From Duffyella gerundensis (lineage in GTDB: Bacteria > Pseudomonadota > Gammaproteobacteria > Enterobacterales > Enterobacteriaceae), in the NCBI RefSeq assembly GCF_001517405.1, contig NZ_LN907827.1, positions 3,444,915 through 3,508,914 of the forward strand: 64,000 nt of DNA, written 5' to 3'. The notes beneath the pieces are model-generated. The model was not told the DNA's origin. It made no database searches and saw nothing but the letters and a program-made list of their open reading frames with translations. Below, piece by piece: positions 1 to 9,476 of the stretch (position 1 is its first letter; each line of letters starts with the position of its first letter). The position numbers were made by a program, and so were the translations under genes.

Positions 1-170
1 GCCACCGCGACCGCCAGCAGCAACCACGGCAGCAGCTTGATCACCATCGCAAACAGTCCACCGACCACCATCAACGCCGTTGCCATGATCAAGGCGGCAA
101 TTACACCCACCAGCGAGACGCCGGTGAGCATCAGCATCACAAAGAAGCCAAGTACAAACAGAATTTCCAT
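1..170 (-). CDS. pspG: Phage shock protein G, 3' end cut by window edge
   Basis: Small inner-membrane protein of the phage shock response. The visible 56 residues begin MEILFVLGFF and form two hydrophobic stretches, closely matching E. coli PspG. The C-terminal part lies outside the window. The start at 170 is preferred over an in-frame ATG at 176, because an AGGAG ribosome site ends right at the 176 ATG and sits 6 nt before the 170 ATG. A sigma54 promoter lies about 40 nt upstream, as expected for a PspF-controlled gene. The neighbouring dusA gene is also as in E. coli. Confidence 0.93.
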   Translation of the reverse strand, partial: MEILFVLGFFVMLMLTGVSLVGVIAALIMATALMVVGGLFAMVIKLLPWLLLAVAV

Positions 171-210
171 CGTCATCTCCTGAGCGCGTTAGTTACCTTG
201 TCTTAGCTAT

Positions 211-226
211 TACAAGAAACGTGCCA
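211..226 (-). promoter_or_regulatory. Sigma54 (-24/-12) promoter of pspG
   Basis: The minus strand reads TGGCAC-GTTTC-TTGTA, matching the sigma54 consensus TGGCAC-N5-TTGCA at all but one position with the correct spacing. It sits about 40 nt before the pspG start. In E. coli pspG is transcribed by sigma54 with the activator PspF, so position and type fit. The PspF enhancer sites would lie further upstream, in the A/T-rich stretch toward 300. I did not identify them. Confidence 0.85.
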
Positions 227-326
227 GTTCTTTTCAAATGTAAATTATTGATTTTAAAGTGATGATAAAAATTACGTCGCGGGATTTTAGCGATATTAAC
301 CAGGAAGTGGTGAGATATTAACTAAC

Positions 327-344
327 AGGCCGCCGCAGCGGCCT
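327..344 (-). terminator. Hairpin after dusA
   Basis: A 7-bp G/C-rich stem (327-333 with 338-344, 4-nt loop) lies 6 nt beyond the dusA stop codon on the minus strand. The following sequence is only moderately T-rich, so it is a plausible but not textbook intrinsic terminator. Confidence 0.5.
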
Positions 345-349
345 GACGA

Positions 350-1345
350 TTAAACCGCAGCAGGAATTTTATCCGCCACCAATGTCAGCGCGGCTTCCAC
401 CACCTGCACATCCGCGCCGGGTTTGTGCGCGTTTTCACTGAGATGACGGCGCCACTGACGCGCACCGGGAATGCCCTGAAACAGGCCAAGCATATGACGC
501 GTAATATGGCCGAGATAAGTGCCCTGCGACAGCTCTTTCTCAATGTAGGGATACATGCTGCGCACCACGGCAATCAAATCGACCGCTGCCTGTGCCTCGC
601 CGAACAGCTCGCTGTCGACCTGCGCCAGAATGCCTGGGTTTTGATAGGCTTCGCGGCCCATCATCACACCATCCAAATGTTGCAAATGCTGCTTTGCCTC
701 ATCCAGCGTTTTCACTCCGCCATTAATGGCGAGGGTCAGCTGCGGGAAATCGCGCTTTAGCTGATAAACACGCGGGTAATCCAGCGGAGGGATTTCGCGG
801 TTCTCTTTGGGGCTCAGACCGGAAAGCCACGCCTTGCGCGCATGAATAATAAAGGTATCGCAACCACCTTTATCCGCCACGCGCTCGATAAATTCGCACA
901 GGAAGGCGTAGCTATCGAGTTCATCAATACCGATGCGGGTTTTCACCGTGACCGGAATCGACACCACATCGCGCATCGCCTTGATGCAGTCAGCAACCAG
1001 CTGGGCATCGGCCATCAGGCAGGCACCGAAGCGACCATTCTGCACGCGATCGGAAGGACAGCCGACGTTGAGGTTAATTTCATCGTAACCGCGTGCTTCC
1101 GCCAGCGCCGCACACTGCGCCAGCGCAGCCGGATCGCTGCCGCCCAGCTGCAAGGCAACCGGATGTTCCTGCTCGCCGAAAGCCAGGTAATCGCCTTTGC
1201 CATGAATAATGGCGCCGGTGGTGACCATTTCGGTATAGAGCAGCGTATTGCGCGTTAACTGGCGATGGAAATAACGGCAGTGGCGATCGGTCCAGTCGAG
1301 CATGGGCGCGATAGAAAAACGTTGGCTGGGGAATTTTTCGGTCAT
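350..1345 (-). CDS. dusA: tRNA-dihydrouridine(20/20a) synthase DusA
   Basis: FMN-dependent enzyme that reduces uridines 20 and 20a in the tRNA D-loop, using NADPH. The protein has 331 residues, the usual length. It shows the Dus signature region [12 protein letters not shown] (catalytic Cys near residue 96), an N-terminal [11 protein letters not shown] motif, a GGVKTLDEA phosphate-binding loop and a GREAYQNPG segment. The first codons lack an obvious Shine-Dalgarno sequence, so the exact start is less certain than the gene. It lies between pspG and a TraF-like gene on the same strand. In E. coli dusA also neighbours pspG. Confidence 0.96.
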   Translation of the reverse strand: MTEKFPSQRFSIAPMLDWTDRHCRYFHRQLTRNTLLYTEMVTTGAIIHGKGDYLAFGEQEHPVALQLGGSDPAALAQCAALAEARGYDEINLNVGCPSDRVQNGRFGACLMADAQLVADCIKAMRDVVSIPVTVKTRIGIDELDSYAFLCEFIERVADKGGCDTFIIHARKAWLSGLSPKENREIPPLDYPRVYQLKRDFPQLTLAINGGVKTLDEAKQHLQHLDGVMMGREAYQNPGILAQVDSELFGEAQAAVDLIAVVRSMYPYIEKELSQGTYLGHITRHMLGLFQGIPGARQWRRHLSENAHKPGADVQVVEAALTLVADKIPAAV

Positions 1346-1401
1346 GAAAAGCGGCGGGTCCGATTGTTAACATGTGCTGATAATGTGCGCGATCATAACA
1401 T

Positions 1402-1431
1402 AAAAAACGGGGCCACCCAACGATGGCCCCG
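1402..1431 (-). terminator. Intrinsic terminator of the TraF-like gene
   Basis: An 8-bp perfect stem (CGGGGCCA 1408-1415 with 1424-1431) is followed on the minus strand by six T residues (1407 down to 1402). It lies about 30 nt past the stop of the 1460-2749 gene and separates it from dusA. Confidence 0.88.
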
Positions 1432-1459
1432 CTCTGTCAGTATCATCACGCTATGCACA

Positions 1460-2749
1460 TCAGAAGGTGAAACCGATCTTCGCCATTGCGCCCCAAGTCT
1501 TGTCTTCGCCTGCCGAACCGGCCAGATCGAGATGGACACTATTGTTAAATGGCGACAGGCCAAAACCGCCAGTCACGACATTTTTGTCGTTTGATTTCAT
1601 ATCAGCACGGTAACCGCCACGCAGCTGCAGCCAGTCAAACAGGCGATATTCCGCACCCACGCCAGCATACTGACTGTCACCTTCGGTTTTAAATCCTTTG
1701 GTCGGCGTCATATCAACATCAAAAGCGGTGGTCAGACGGTCGGTGTGCCATGACACCCCCCCGGTAACCAGCGGACGGATTTGATAGGTATCTTTAAAGC
1801 CGTTGACTTCTTTGGTCTCGATATCGCGTGCAATCAGGTTCTGCGCGCTGAGGCCCAGCGTCCAGTTTTCGCCCACGTCGGTGGCAATACCGGCGTCAAC
1901 GTTGAAACCGGTGTCGTCTTTACGATACTGATTGTTGGTCACGTCATCTTTATCGTAGGTATAAACCGCGGCCTTGTAGTTAAACAGCCAGGACTGCTGA
2001 ATTTTTGGCGTGACGCCCACAGAAACCGGATGGCCTGCTACGTCAAACTGATGCGCCATGGCGATACCGTAATCGGCTACGATCGCGGCCAGGCCAGTGG
2101 CACTGGAAGTCAGACGGTCTTCATCGCCGCGAACGGGAATGCGCTTGCCGTCAGCAATCTGCTGCAAATAATCGATATCACCCTGATTCACATCGGTACT
2201 GAGGCTAACGGTGCCATACCCTTTAGCAACAAAGGCGAACGGCAGCGTCTCGTTAGGCACCGTCACTGCCAGCGCGGCACCCGCTTTGCCCTGCGACTTG
2301 TTGTTGCGCAGATCGCGCAGCTTGTCCGCCATATCGCCAGCGGCAACCCGCACCTGCGCATTGAGGCGTTGAAGCTCGGCAAGACTTGCCAGGGTAGGTC
2401 GTGTGGTGAAACTGGTAGTCGGCAGGCTGTTGATAACGTCCTGATAACGGTCAACGGTATCCACCACGTCATCAATCTTATCAACCATTTTATCTTTATC
2501 GCTGATCTGCACACCGGCCGAAGGCAGGATGATGTCAACGTGTGATTCCACCGGCGCTTTGGTCATTAACGCCGGGTTAGCCAGTGCCGCCGTTCCCCAG
2601 TTTGATGAGGCAACGCCTGTGCCACCCATGGCATCGTTACGGGCATCGAAATAGTTGCTGGCCGCTAATGTTGTAAACGGAACACAAATTAAGGCATTGA
2701 GAAGCGCTACGCGGCAAAACCTGATTTGAGAACCAGAAAATTTTTTCAT
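1460..2749 (-). CDS. TraF-like (TraF_2 family) outer-membrane beta-barrel protein
   Basis: The 429-residue protein has an N-terminal signal peptide (basic start, hydrophobic core, cleavage near LAA-SNYFDARN). It then carries the DAMGGTGVAS and ANPAL motifs typical of the chromosomal 'conjugal transfer protein TraF' family and of FadL-like barrels. Residues 75-150 are helical and charged, and the second half has alternating beta-strand patterns ending in AKIGFTF, a C-terminal Phe typical of outer-membrane proteins. No conjugation genes are nearby, so the family name should not be read as function. It occupies the place that yjbL and yjbM hold between zur and dusA in E. coli. The role is unknown. 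Envelope localisation is inferred from sequence only. Confidence 0.8.
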   Translation of the reverse strand: MKKFSGSQIRFCRVALLNALICVPFTTLAASNYFDARNDAMGGTGVASSNWGTAALANPALMTKAPVESHVDIILPSAGVQISDKDKMVDKIDDVVDTVDRYQDVINSLPTTSFTTRPTLASLAELQRLNAQVRVAAGDMADKLRDLRNNKSQGKAGAALAVTVPNETLPFAFVAKGYGTVSLSTDVNQGDIDYLQQIADGKRIPVRGDEDRLTSSATGLAAIVADYGIAMAHQFDVAGHPVSVGVTPKIQQSWLFNYKAAVYTYDKDDVTNNQYRKDDTGFNVDAGIATDVGENWTLGLSAQNLIARDIETKEVNGFKDTYQIRPLVTGGVSWHTDRLTTAFDVDMTPTKGFKTEGDSQYAGVGAEYRLFDWLQLRGGYRADMKSNDKNVVTGGFGLSPFNNSVHLDLAGSAGEDKTWGAMAKIGFTF

Positions 2750-3155
2750 TGACCTGCTACCACCTGCATAAAAAAGAGAATAAACGGATTTTTTCCTGAT
2801 GGCATCATGCGCTCAGGACGGTTTTTTATTGCTGTGAATTCAGGGCTATCAGTAGGGTTGTTCGAGTGATTGCTTAATTATCAACCACTTCGATTATTAT
2901 TGATTAGCTAATCTTCTGTTTGAGCCTGTTTTGCTGGCATTGCGTTAGCTGGCCTGAACATTAGCGTGATCTTTTTAAGCATGCAAATCATAAATTTGGC
3001 AGCTACAGCGGTGCTCAGCGGGTTTACTATAAGGGAATCTGTGTAGCCAAATTAACGATTGCAGCGCATCTGACCGTTGATACCATTTATAACCAGAGAA
3101 TATGGTAAAAAAATGACGGTCTGCCAGGCAGATTCTCTCCGTCGGCTTTAATGCC
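2750..3155. other. Intergenic stretch between TraF-like gene and zur
   Basis: About 400 bases, A/T-rich in the first half, that contain the promoter regions of the two divergent genes. Short open frames here (for example minus-strand 2975-3175) have no ribosome site or recognisable motif. I see no RNA gene or repeat. Confidence 0.5.
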
Positions 3156-3170
3156 GTGTTGTGATAACAT
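3156..3170. promoter_or_regulatory. Candidate Zur operator before zur
   Basis: The minus strand reads ATGTTATCACAACAC. It agrees with the commonly quoted enterobacterial Zur-box pattern (ATGTTATANYATNAC, recalled from literature) at all but two specified positions. It ends 29 nt before the zur start, where it would overlap promoter or leader. Autoregulation by Zur is inferred only. Confidence 0.4.
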
Positions 3171-3198
3171 AACAAGTCATTATTAGCGGAGAACCCAC

Positions 3199-3714
3199 AT
3201 GAACACCTCGGTAACAGAGCAAATTCTTTCGCAGGCGGAAAAATTGTGCCAACAACGGAGTGTGCGACTGACGCCGCAGCGGCTGGAAGTGTTGCGCCTG
3301 ATGAGCGAACAAAACGGCGCTATCAGCGCCTATGATCTGCTGGATCAACTACGCATCAGCGAGCCTCAGGCCAAGCCGCCTACTATTTATCGTGCGCTGG
3401 ATTTTTTACTGGAGCAGGGTTTCATTCACCGTGTGGAATCAACCAACAGCTATCTGGTATGCCATCATTTTGATCATCCGAAGCATACGTCGGTGATGCT
3501 GATTTGCGATCGTTGTGCATCAGTCAGCGAGAAGCATGCACACGGCGTGGAAAAGACTATTGAGGAACTGTCTGAAGCGACGGGATTTACGCTGCATCAT
3601 AGCGTGATTGAAGCGCATGGGCTGTGTACGAACTGTGCGGAAGTGGAATCCTGCGTGCGTCCTGAAGCGTGCGATCACGATCATTCAGTGGTGAGTAAAA
3701 AACGCGGAAAGTAG
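3199..3714 (+). CDS. zur: Zinc uptake regulator Zur
   Basis: Fur-family repressor that binds DNA when zinc-loaded and shuts off znuABC-type uptake. The protein has 171 residues. The N-terminal winged helix includes RLTPQRLEVLRLM. The C-terminal half carries the structural CDRC and CTNC zinc pairs and the HHFDHPKH metal site. The ribosome site GGAG lies 8 nt before the ATG. The C-terminal tail is His/Asp-rich (CDHDHS), as in other enterobacterial Zur proteins. A possible Zur box lies just upstream. Confidence 0.95.
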   Translation: MNTSVTEQILSQAEKLCQQRSVRLTPQRLEVLRLMSEQNGAISAYDLLDQLRISEPQAKPPTIYRALDFLLEQGFIHRVESTNSYLVCHHFDHPKHTSVMLICDRCASVSEKHAHGVEKTIEELSEATGFTLHHSVIEAHGLCTNCAEVESCVRPEACDHDHSVVSKKRGK

Positions 3715-3781
3715 AGAATATTTAGAGGAGAGGCACATCCGTGTGCCAGGGTAGGAGCATCATCCTGAAATGATTGATGGC

Positions 3782-3994
3782 TTACCAGCGATAATCTTTG
3801 TTCTCGCTTTCCCAGGTTGAAACTTCTTTCTCAGCTTCATCCTTCGCATAACCATATTTTTCCTGAATCTTGCCGACCAGCTGATCGCGTTTACCTTCAA
3901 CGACGGTCATGTCGTCATCGGTCAGCTTGCCCCATTTTTCTTTCATTTTCCCTTTGAACTGTTTCCAGTTACCGCTGGCTTCGTCTTTATTCAT
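3782..3994 (-). CDS. yjbJ: CsbD-family stress protein YjbJ
   Basis: A 70-residue, highly charged hydrophilic protein with the CsbD signature (NWKQFKGKMKEKWGKLTDDD) followed by GKRDQLVGKIQEKYG. E. coli YjbJ is an abundant stationary-phase and stress protein of unknown molecular role. It sits between zur and dinF, as in E. coli. The 240 bases upstream are A/T-rich and contain no other gene that I can see. Confidence 0.93.
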   Translation of the reverse strand: MNKDEASGNWKQFKGKMKEKWGKLTDDDMTVVEGKRDQLVGKIQEKYGYAKDEAEKEVSTWESENKDYRW

Positions 3995-4235
3995 AATAGT
4001 GCCCTCGACTTAGGTTCTACAGCTGAAAATTAGCGTTTACTTATGCAATAGCTCAAGAAAACGGGATAAAACGCTGCTTAATTGCGTTTCATAAGGTTAA
4101 TTGTAGCTGAAAGCCGTGAGTTTGCCGTTTGGTTTGTAAAGGAAGGTTTTTTGCGCAGAGTAATGAATAGCTGACTGAAAAAAATGACATTTAATCAGTT
4201 AGTTAATATATGCCGCTGAAATATGTCAAAATATT

Positions 4236-5573
4236 TCAGGAAGGGATCCAGCTGCCTTTTTGCCAGTGTTTGTGCCAGATTAGCCACAGGCTGACACCAC
4301 GCAATAGCAGGAATACGGTCATCGCCAGCCATAAACCGTGGTTGCCAAGCCAAGGCAATGTGCACAGCGTCAGGCCATAACCGGCAGCAGCGACTGCCAT
4401 GCTGTTACGCATCTCACGACCGCGCGTCGCCCCGATAAACATCCCGTCCAATAGATAACACCAGACTCCGGCCAGAGGCATAACGACCTGCCAGATAAGA
4501 TAGTGTCCGGCCAACTCGCGCAGGGATGCCAGTGACGTCAGCATGTTGATAATGGCATTGCCAGCGAGGGCATAAATAACGGCGAAAACCAACGCTACCA
4601 GTCCAGCCTGCCGACAGGATGCCTGCCAAACCGCCATCAGTTGTCGGCTATCTCTGGCTCCACACGCTTCGCCGGAATAGGCCTCAACCGCATAGGCAAA
4701 GCCATCGAGCGCGTAGGCGGTAAAAGTGATGAACATCAGCAAAATAGCGTTAGTTGCCACGATTTCTGGGCCGAGCCGCGCAGCAAGAATAGTCAGGGAG
4801 GCGAAGCAGAGTTGTAGCAGCAGTGAACGCAGCAGGATATCGCGATTCAGGCGTAACAAGCGGCTGATGTCGCCGCGCCAGCCCGCTTTGAGCCATTGCC
4901 AGCGCAGACCGCGCAGCCGGGCGACGTGCCAGACCATACCCAGCCCGACCAGAAAGGTAAGATACTCAGCCACGGCCGTCGCCGTTGCGGCTCCCGCCAC
5001 ACCGTAATCCAGCCCGAGCACTAGCCACAGATCCAGCAGGATATTCACCAGATTGCCCACCACCAACAGGATCACCGGCGCACGTGCATATTGCACGCCC
5101 AGCAGCCAGCCGAGGATAACCAGATTGGCCAGCATCGCGGGCGCACTCAGCCAGCGGATATGCATAAACAGCGCCGCCTGCTGCTGCACCGCAGGGTCAC
5201 CGCCGACAATTTGCATGGCAACATGGGTAATCGGCTCGCGCAGCAGGACCAGAATAATGCCGGCAACCAGCGCCATCAGCAACGGCTGTACCAACGCGCG
5301 CGCCAGTGCCGGTTTATCACTGGCACCATACGCCTGAGCGGTCAGACCGGTGGTGCTCATCCGCAAAAAGAGCAGCAGCATAAAGACAAAGCTGGTTAGC
5401 GTGGTGCCAACCGCAACGCCGCCGAGAAAGATCGGGCTATCGAGATGGCCAATAACGGCGGTATCCACCAAACCCAGCAGCGGCACGGTGATATTAGAGA
5501 GGATCATTGGCAGAGCGAGCCGCCAGAGGTTTTTATCAGTTGCGGTAAAAAAGCGCATTGACGTGTTTATCAT
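4236..5573 (-). CDS. dinF: MATE-family efflux transporter DinF
   Basis: Multidrug and toxin extrusion family membrane protein, 445 residues with about twelve hydrophobic segments. It includes the conserved ALPMILSNITVPLLGLVDTAVIGHLD N-terminus (given in parts: ALPMILSNI, then GLVDTAVIGHL) and LLDGMFIGATRGREMRNS near residue 395. It lies 116 nt downstream of lexA on the same strand, so it is probably part of the SOS-inducible lexA-dinF unit known in E. coli. No strong ribosome site favours the 5573 ATG over an in-frame ATG at 5558. A 9-bp A/T-rich inverted repeat (4216-4224 with 4231-4239) overlaps the stop codon. Confidence 0.93.
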   Translation of the reverse strand: MINTSMRFFTATDKNLWRLALPMILSNITVPLLGLVDTAVIGHLDSPIFLGGVAVGTTLTSFVFMLLLFLRMSTTGLTAQAYGASDKPALARALVQPLLMALVAGIILVLLREPITHVAMQIVGGDPAVQQQAALFMHIRWLSAPAMLANLVILGWLLGVQYARAPVILLVVGNLVNILLDLWLVLGLDYGVAGAATATAVAEYLTFLVGLGMVWHVARLRGLRWQWLKAGWRGDISRLLRLNRDILLRSLLLQLCFASLTILAARLGPEIVATNAILLMFITFTAYALDGFAYAVEAYSGEACGARDSRQLMAVWQASCRQAGLVALVFAVIYALAGNAIINMLTSLASLRELAGHYLIWQVVMPLAGVWCYLLDGMFIGATRGREMRNSMAVAAAGYGLTLCTLPWLGNHGLWLAMTVFLLLRGVSLWLIWHKHWQKGSWIPS

Positions 5574-5619
5574 CCATGGGCGCAGCAGACAAAAAAGCGA
5601 AAGGGTAATGAGCGCGCAG

Positions 5620-5647
5620 ATGCGGCCGCATTACTGCATGGCCGCAT
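5620..5647 (-). other. Hairpin in the lexA-dinF gap
   Basis: A perfect 8-bp inverted repeat (ATGCGGCC 5620-5627 with 5640-5647) lies between the lexA stop and the dinF start. No T-run follows directly on the minus strand, so it may attenuate or stabilise rather than terminate the lexA-dinF transcript. Confidence 0.4.
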
Positions 5648-5689
5648 CATTATGACTGTAATCGCGTTAACGGATTCTGAGAGTCAGAA

Positions 5690-6304
5690 TCAGGACCATT
5701 GGCCGTTACGAATAACGCCAACGGCCAGCCCTTCAATCGTGAGCGTTTGTTCTCTCAGATCGATAACGATAGGCTGAAAATCGTTGTTTTCTGGCAGCAG
5801 CTGTACGGTGTTGCCCTGTTTCTTCAAACGTTTCACGGTCACTTCATCATCAATGCGCGCCACGACCACCTGGCCATTACGCACATCCTGAGTTTTATGC
5901 ACGGCTAACAGATCGCCATCCATAATCCCAATATCTTTCATCGACATGCCGGTCACGCGCAGCAGGAAATCCGCGCTTGGCTTGAACAGGTTAGGATCAA
6001 GCTGATAACGCCCTTCGATGTGCTCCTGCGCCATAATCGGCTCGCCCGCGGCAACCCGACCAATCAATGGCAGGCCTTCGCTGCTCTCTTCTTCCATCAG
6101 CAACCGAATGCCGCGCGAGGCGCCAGAGATAATTTCAATCACGCCTTTACGCGCTAATGCTTTCAAATGCTCTTCAGCCGCATTCGGCGAACGAAACCCA
6201 AGCTGGGACGCAATTTCAGCACGCGTTGGTGGCATACCACTTTGATTGATATGGTCGCGAATCAGGTCATAGACCTGCTGCTGCCGTGCTGTTAATGCTT
6301 TCAT
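5690..6304 (-). CDS. lexA: SOS response repressor/protease LexA
   Basis: Represses the SOS regulon and cleaves itself when RecA filaments form. The protein has 204 residues against 202 in E. coli; the two extra lie in the hinge after RGIRLL. The N-terminal winged helix runs from MKALTARQQ through PPTRAEIAS. The cleavage site Ala-Gly is in RVAAGEP (about 86-87), the catalytic Ser is in GMSMKD (about 121) and the Lys is in DEVTVKR (about 158). The start at 6304 matches the family N-terminus; a longer frame to 6364 runs through the operator and is rejected. Two SOS boxes lie just upstream, giving autoregulation. Confidence 0.98.
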   Translation of the reverse strand: MKALTARQQQVYDLIRDHINQSGMPPTRAEIASQLGFRSPNAAEEHLKALARKGVIEIISGASRGIRLLMEEESSEGLPLIGRVAAGEPIMAQEHIEGRYQLDPNLFKPSADFLLRVTGMSMKDIGIMDGDLLAVHKTQDVRNGQVVVARIDDEVTVKRLKKQGNTVQLLPENNDFQPIVIDLREQTLTIEGLAVGVIRNGQWS

Positions 6305-6312
6305 TTCGCCCC

Positions 6313-6328
6313 CTGGTTGTTTATACAG
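6313..6328. promoter_or_regulatory. LexA (SOS) box 1, proximal to lexA
   Basis: Read on the minus strand: CTGTATAAACAACCAG. It differs from CTGT-N8-ACAG by one base in the second half-site. It lies 9 nt before the lexA start. E. coli lexA has the same two-box arrangement. Confidence 0.88.
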
Positions 6329-6331
6329 TCG

Positions 6332-6347
6332 CTGTGAGTATATACAG
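6332..6347. promoter_or_regulatory. LexA (SOS) box 2, perfect
   Basis: Minus strand CTGTATATACTCACAG is a perfect CTGT-N8-ACAG operator, and to my recollection identical to one of the E. coli lexA boxes. Together with the box at 6313 it would give tight autoregulation of lexA. Confidence 0.95.
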
Positions 6348-6395
6348 GTATATCCTGCTTGCAAACTTATAATTGTGTAAAAAATAGCTATTTAA

Positions 6396-6779
6396 CTAAT
6401 TTTGGAAAACATTGCGCAAATGAGGCCAAAGCAGCATTACCCAAATAAAAACAGCCAGTAAAATCGTTAGCAGCACGGCCGCGGAACCCATGTCTTTCGC
6501 CCGACCTGAAAGCGCATGAAATTCGCTGCCAATACGATCCACTACGGATTCAATGGCGCTATTTAGAATTTCAACAATGATCACCAGCATAACCGACCCA
6601 ATGAGCAGGACGCGCGTGATGGCATCGACCTCCAGCGAACAGGCGATGGCGATCGCAATCAGACCCGCAACGGCTTCCTGACGAAAAGCCGCTTCGTGTT
6701 GCCATGCGGCCTTGATGCCTTTCCATGAATAGCCTGCCGCATTCACGATACGTTTGATTCCGGTAATGTTATTTGCCAT
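6396..6779 (-). CDS. dgkA: Diacylglycerol kinase DgkA
   Basis: Small inner-membrane kinase that phosphorylates diacylglycerol released during osmoregulated-glucan synthesis, returning phosphatidate to phospholipid synthesis. The protein has 127 residues with three transmembrane helices and the catalytic EILNSAIESVVDR motif (around residues 70-82). It is divergent from plsB, another phosphatidate-forming enzyme, and lies upstream of lexA on the same strand, as in E. coli. Confidence 0.96.
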   Translation of the reverse strand: MANNITGIKRIVNAAGYSWKGIKAAWQHEAAFRQEAVAGLIAIAIACSLEVDAITRVLLIGSVMLVIIVEILNSAIESVVDRIGSEFHALSGRAKDMGSAAVLLTILLAVFIWVMLLWPHLRNVFQN

Positions 6780-6907
6780 GCCGGTGGAACCCTTTTAAAT
6801 AATTAACGTCAATGTCAGGGTGGCGCACGAATTGCAACACCACAGATCTTCGCTGCGCTTTCTGCTATGCTTGCGGCGCTTTGCTAACAAGAGGCTTCAT
6901 GTTGTCT

Positions 6908-9331
6908 ATGTCAGGTTGGCGTAACCTTTACTATAAGTTGTTGAACGTACCGCTTTCATTTCTGGTGAAAAGCAAGGCTATTCCTGCCGAGCCTGTGGCT
7001 GAATTAGGGTTGGATACATCGCGTCCTATTATGTATGTATTACCCTATGATTCAAAGGCTGACCTGCTGGCATTACGCACGCAGTGTCGCAAGCAGGATC
7101 TGCCCGATCCGCTGGAACCGCTGGAAATTGACGGCATGTTGCTACCACGGCACGTCTTTATCTATGACGGCCCGCGCGTTTTCCCCTATTACGCGCCCAG
7201 TGTGCAATCCGTTAAAATATTCCATGATTATCTCGACCTGCACCGCAGCAATCCGCACCTTGATGTGCAGATGGTGCCGGTGTCGGTGATGTTTGGCCGT
7301 GCGCCAGGCCGGGAAATTCAGGGCGAACCCCGTCCCCATCTGCGCGATCTTAACGGCGTACAGAAATTCTTTGCCGTCTCCTGGCTGGGCCGCGACAGCT
7401 TTGTGCGTTTTTCGCCAATGGTCTCGTTACGCCGCATGGCGACCGAGCACGGCACTGACAAGCGCATTGCGCAAAAACTGGCGCGGCTGGCACGCATTCA
7501 TTTTGCTCGCCAGCGTCATGCGGCAGTGGGTCCAAGCCTGCCTGCCCGTCAGGATCTCTTCAACAAGCTGCTGCAGTCGAAAGCGATAGCCAAAGCGGTT
7601 GAAGATGAAGCGCGCAGCAAAAAAGTCTCTCATGAAAAAGCGCAGCAAAATGCCATTGAGCTGATGGAAGAGATTGCCGCTAACTTCTCCTATGAAGCGA
7701 TTCGGGTAACCGACCGCGTGATGGGCTGGACGTGGAGCAAACTTTATCAGGGCATCAACGTTAACGGCGGCGAACGCGTGCGCCAGCTGGCGCAGGATGG
7801 CCATGAAATCGTATATGTGCCCTGCCATCGCAGTCACATGGATTATCTGCTGCTCTCCTATGTGCTTTATCATCAGGGACTGGTGCCGCCGCATATCGCC
7901 GCAGGCATCAATCTTAATTTCTGGCCAGCCGGGCCGATTTTCCGTCGCCTGGGCGCTTTCTTTATTCGTCGTACCTTTAAGGGCAATAAGCTCTACGCCA
8001 CGGTATTCCGTGAATATCTGGGCGAGCTGTTTACCCGCGGCTACTCGGTAGAATATTTTGTCGAGGGCGGACGCTCACGCACCGGCAGATTGCTCGATCC
8101 CAAAACCGGCACGCTGGCGATGACCATTCAGGCGATGCTGCGCGGCGGCAACCGCCCTATCACGCTGGTGCCTATCTATATCGGCTATGAGCACGTTATC
8201 GAAGTGGGCACCTACGCCAAAGAACTGCGCGGTGCGGCAAAAGAGAAAGAAGGCTTTATGCAGATGCTGCAGGGCCTGCGCAAGCTGCGCAATCTCGGCC
8301 AGGGCTACGTGAACTTTGGTGAACCGCTGCCGTTGATCACCTATCTCAACAATCAGGTACCGGAATGGCGCGATTCTATCGATCCGATCGAAGCGCAACG
8401 TCCAAGCTGGCTGACGCCAACCGTGAACGATATTGCCCAGAAGGTCATGGTGCGCATCAACAACGCCGGTGCCGCGAATGCGATGAACCTGTGCGTTACC
8501 GCGCTGCTGGCGTCGCGTCAGCGCTCACTGACCCGCGAACAGCTGCTTGAACAGCTCGACTGCTATACCCAGCTGTTGCGTAACGTGCCTTACTCAACTG
8601 ACTCAACCGTGCCGCCGATGACGCCTGACGAGCTGCTGGCCCATGCGCTGAGCATGAATAAGTTTGAGATCGAGCAGGATAACATTGGCGACATCATCAT
8701 TCTGCCGCGTGAGCAGGCGGTGTTGATGACCTATTACCGCAACAATGTGCATCACATGCTGGTCATGCCTGCGCTGATTGCCGCGATTATTCAGCAGCAT
8801 CAGCATCTGACGCGCCAGGAACTGCTGCGTCAAATCCAGCTTATCTACCCGATGTTGAAAACCGAGCTTTTCCTGCGCTGGGAACAGGATGAGCTGGCGC
8901 CGGTGGTGCAGGATCTCTGCGCTGAAATGGCGCGGCAGGGGCTGATTATTCTGGAAGAGGATGCCATTCGCCTCAGCGCGGGCCGTTTCCGTACCTTACA
9001 GCTGCTGGCAGCGGGCGTACGTGAAACCCTGCAGCGTTATGCCATTACGTTCTCAATTCTCAGCGCTAACCCGGCCATTAACCGCGGTTCGCTGGAGAAA
9101 GAGAGCCGCACGCTGGCACAGCGCCTGTCGGTGCTGCATGGCATCAACGCGCCGGAGTTCTTTGATAAAGCGGTGTTTTCAACGCTGGTGCTGACGCTGC
9201 GTGATGAGGGCTATATCAGCGACAGCGGCGATGCGCAGATTGAACAGACGCATCAGACCTACATGATTCTTGCCGATCTGGTTACCAACGATGTGCGGAT
9301 GACCATTGAGAATGCTGTGGCCCACAATTAG
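6908..9331 (+). CDS. plsB: Glycerol-3-phosphate 1-O-acyltransferase PlsB
   Basis: Membrane-associated enzyme for the first committed step of phospholipid synthesis, acylating position 1 of sn-glycerol-3-phosphate from acyl-ACP or acyl-CoA. The start at 6908 ([10 protein letters not shown]) gives 807 residues, the E. coli length. An in-frame ATG at 6899 sits closer to the AAGAGG ribosome site and is the alternative; the frame open from 6812 is spurious. Acyltransferase block I HRSHMD is at His307/Asp312. Block II includes GAFFIRR, and block III is [10 protein letters not shown]. It diverges from dgkA and ends at a shared bidirectional terminator. Confidence 0.97.
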   Translation: MSGWRNLYYKLLNVPLSFLVKSKAIPAEPVAELGLDTSRPIMYVLPYDSKADLLALRTQCRKQDLPDPLEPLEIDGMLLPRHVFIYDGPRVFPYYAPSVQSVKIFHDYLDLHRSNPHLDVQMVPVSVMFGRAPGREIQGEPRPHLRDLNGVQKFFAVSWLGRDSFVRFSPMVSLRRMATEHGTDKRIAQKLARLARIHFARQRHAAVGPSLPARQDLFNKLLQSKAIAKAVEDEARSKKVSHEKAQQNAIELMEEIAANFSYEAIRVTDRVMGWTWSKLYQGINVNGGERVRQLAQDGHEIVYVPCHRSHMDYLLLSYVLYHQGLVPPHIAAGINLNFWPAGPIFRRLGAFFIRRTFKGNKLYATVFREYLGELFTRGYSVEYFVEGGRSRTGRLLDPKTGTLAMTIQAMLRGGNRPITLVPIYIGYEHVIEVGTYAKELRGAAKEKEGFMQMLQGLRKLRNLGQGYVNFGEPLPLITYLNNQVPEWRDSIDPIEAQRPSWLTPTVNDIAQKVMVRINNAGAANAMNLCVTALLASRQRSLTREQLLEQLDCYTQLLRNVPYSTDSTVPPMTPDELLAHALSMNKFEIEQDNIGDIIILPREQAVLMTYYRNNVHHMLVMPALIAAIIQQHQHLTRQELLRQIQLIYPMLKTELFLRWEQDELAPVVQDLCAEMARQGLIILEEDAIRLSAGRFRTLQLLAAGVRETLQRYAITFSILSANPAINRGSLEKESRTLAQRLSVLHGINAPEFFDKAVFSTLVLTLRDEGYISDSGDAQIEQTHQTYMILADLVTNDVRMTIENAVAHN

Positions 9332-9423
9332 GCCATGCGGCGACCTGTGACCTTTTGTTGTCACGTGTTGCCATGATGGCTTGCGGTGATCAGCACCCAG
9401 CACCCAGCCGCCAATCAGCATGA

Positions 9424-9462
9424 CAAAAAAAGAGCGGGCCGTTTGTGGCCCGCTCTTTTTTT
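9424..9462. terminator. Bidirectional terminator between plsB and ubiA
   Basis: A 10-bp stem (AGAGCGGGCC 9431-9440 with 9447-9456) is flanked by an A-run on the left and a T-run on the right. It can terminate plsB rightward and ubiA leftward. Confidence 0.93.
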
Positions 9463-9476
9463 ATCGCTGAACAGCG

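Noticed and set aside
842..1258. Plus-strand frames opposite dusA and the TraF-like gene (also 1781-2545)
   Set aside because: They are antisense shadows of well-supported genes, without ribosome sites or recognisable domains.
2975..3348. Minus-strand short frames upstream of and opposite zur
   Set aside because: They have no ribosome site or known motif, and part is antisense to zur.
6305..6364. N-terminal extension of lexA to 6364
   Set aside because: It would be translated through both SOS boxes. Family members start at MKALTARQQ, at 6304.
6812..6907. PlsB start at 6812
   Set aside because: The added residues are unlike the family and overlap the dgkA promoter region. The 6908 start gives the normal 807 residues.
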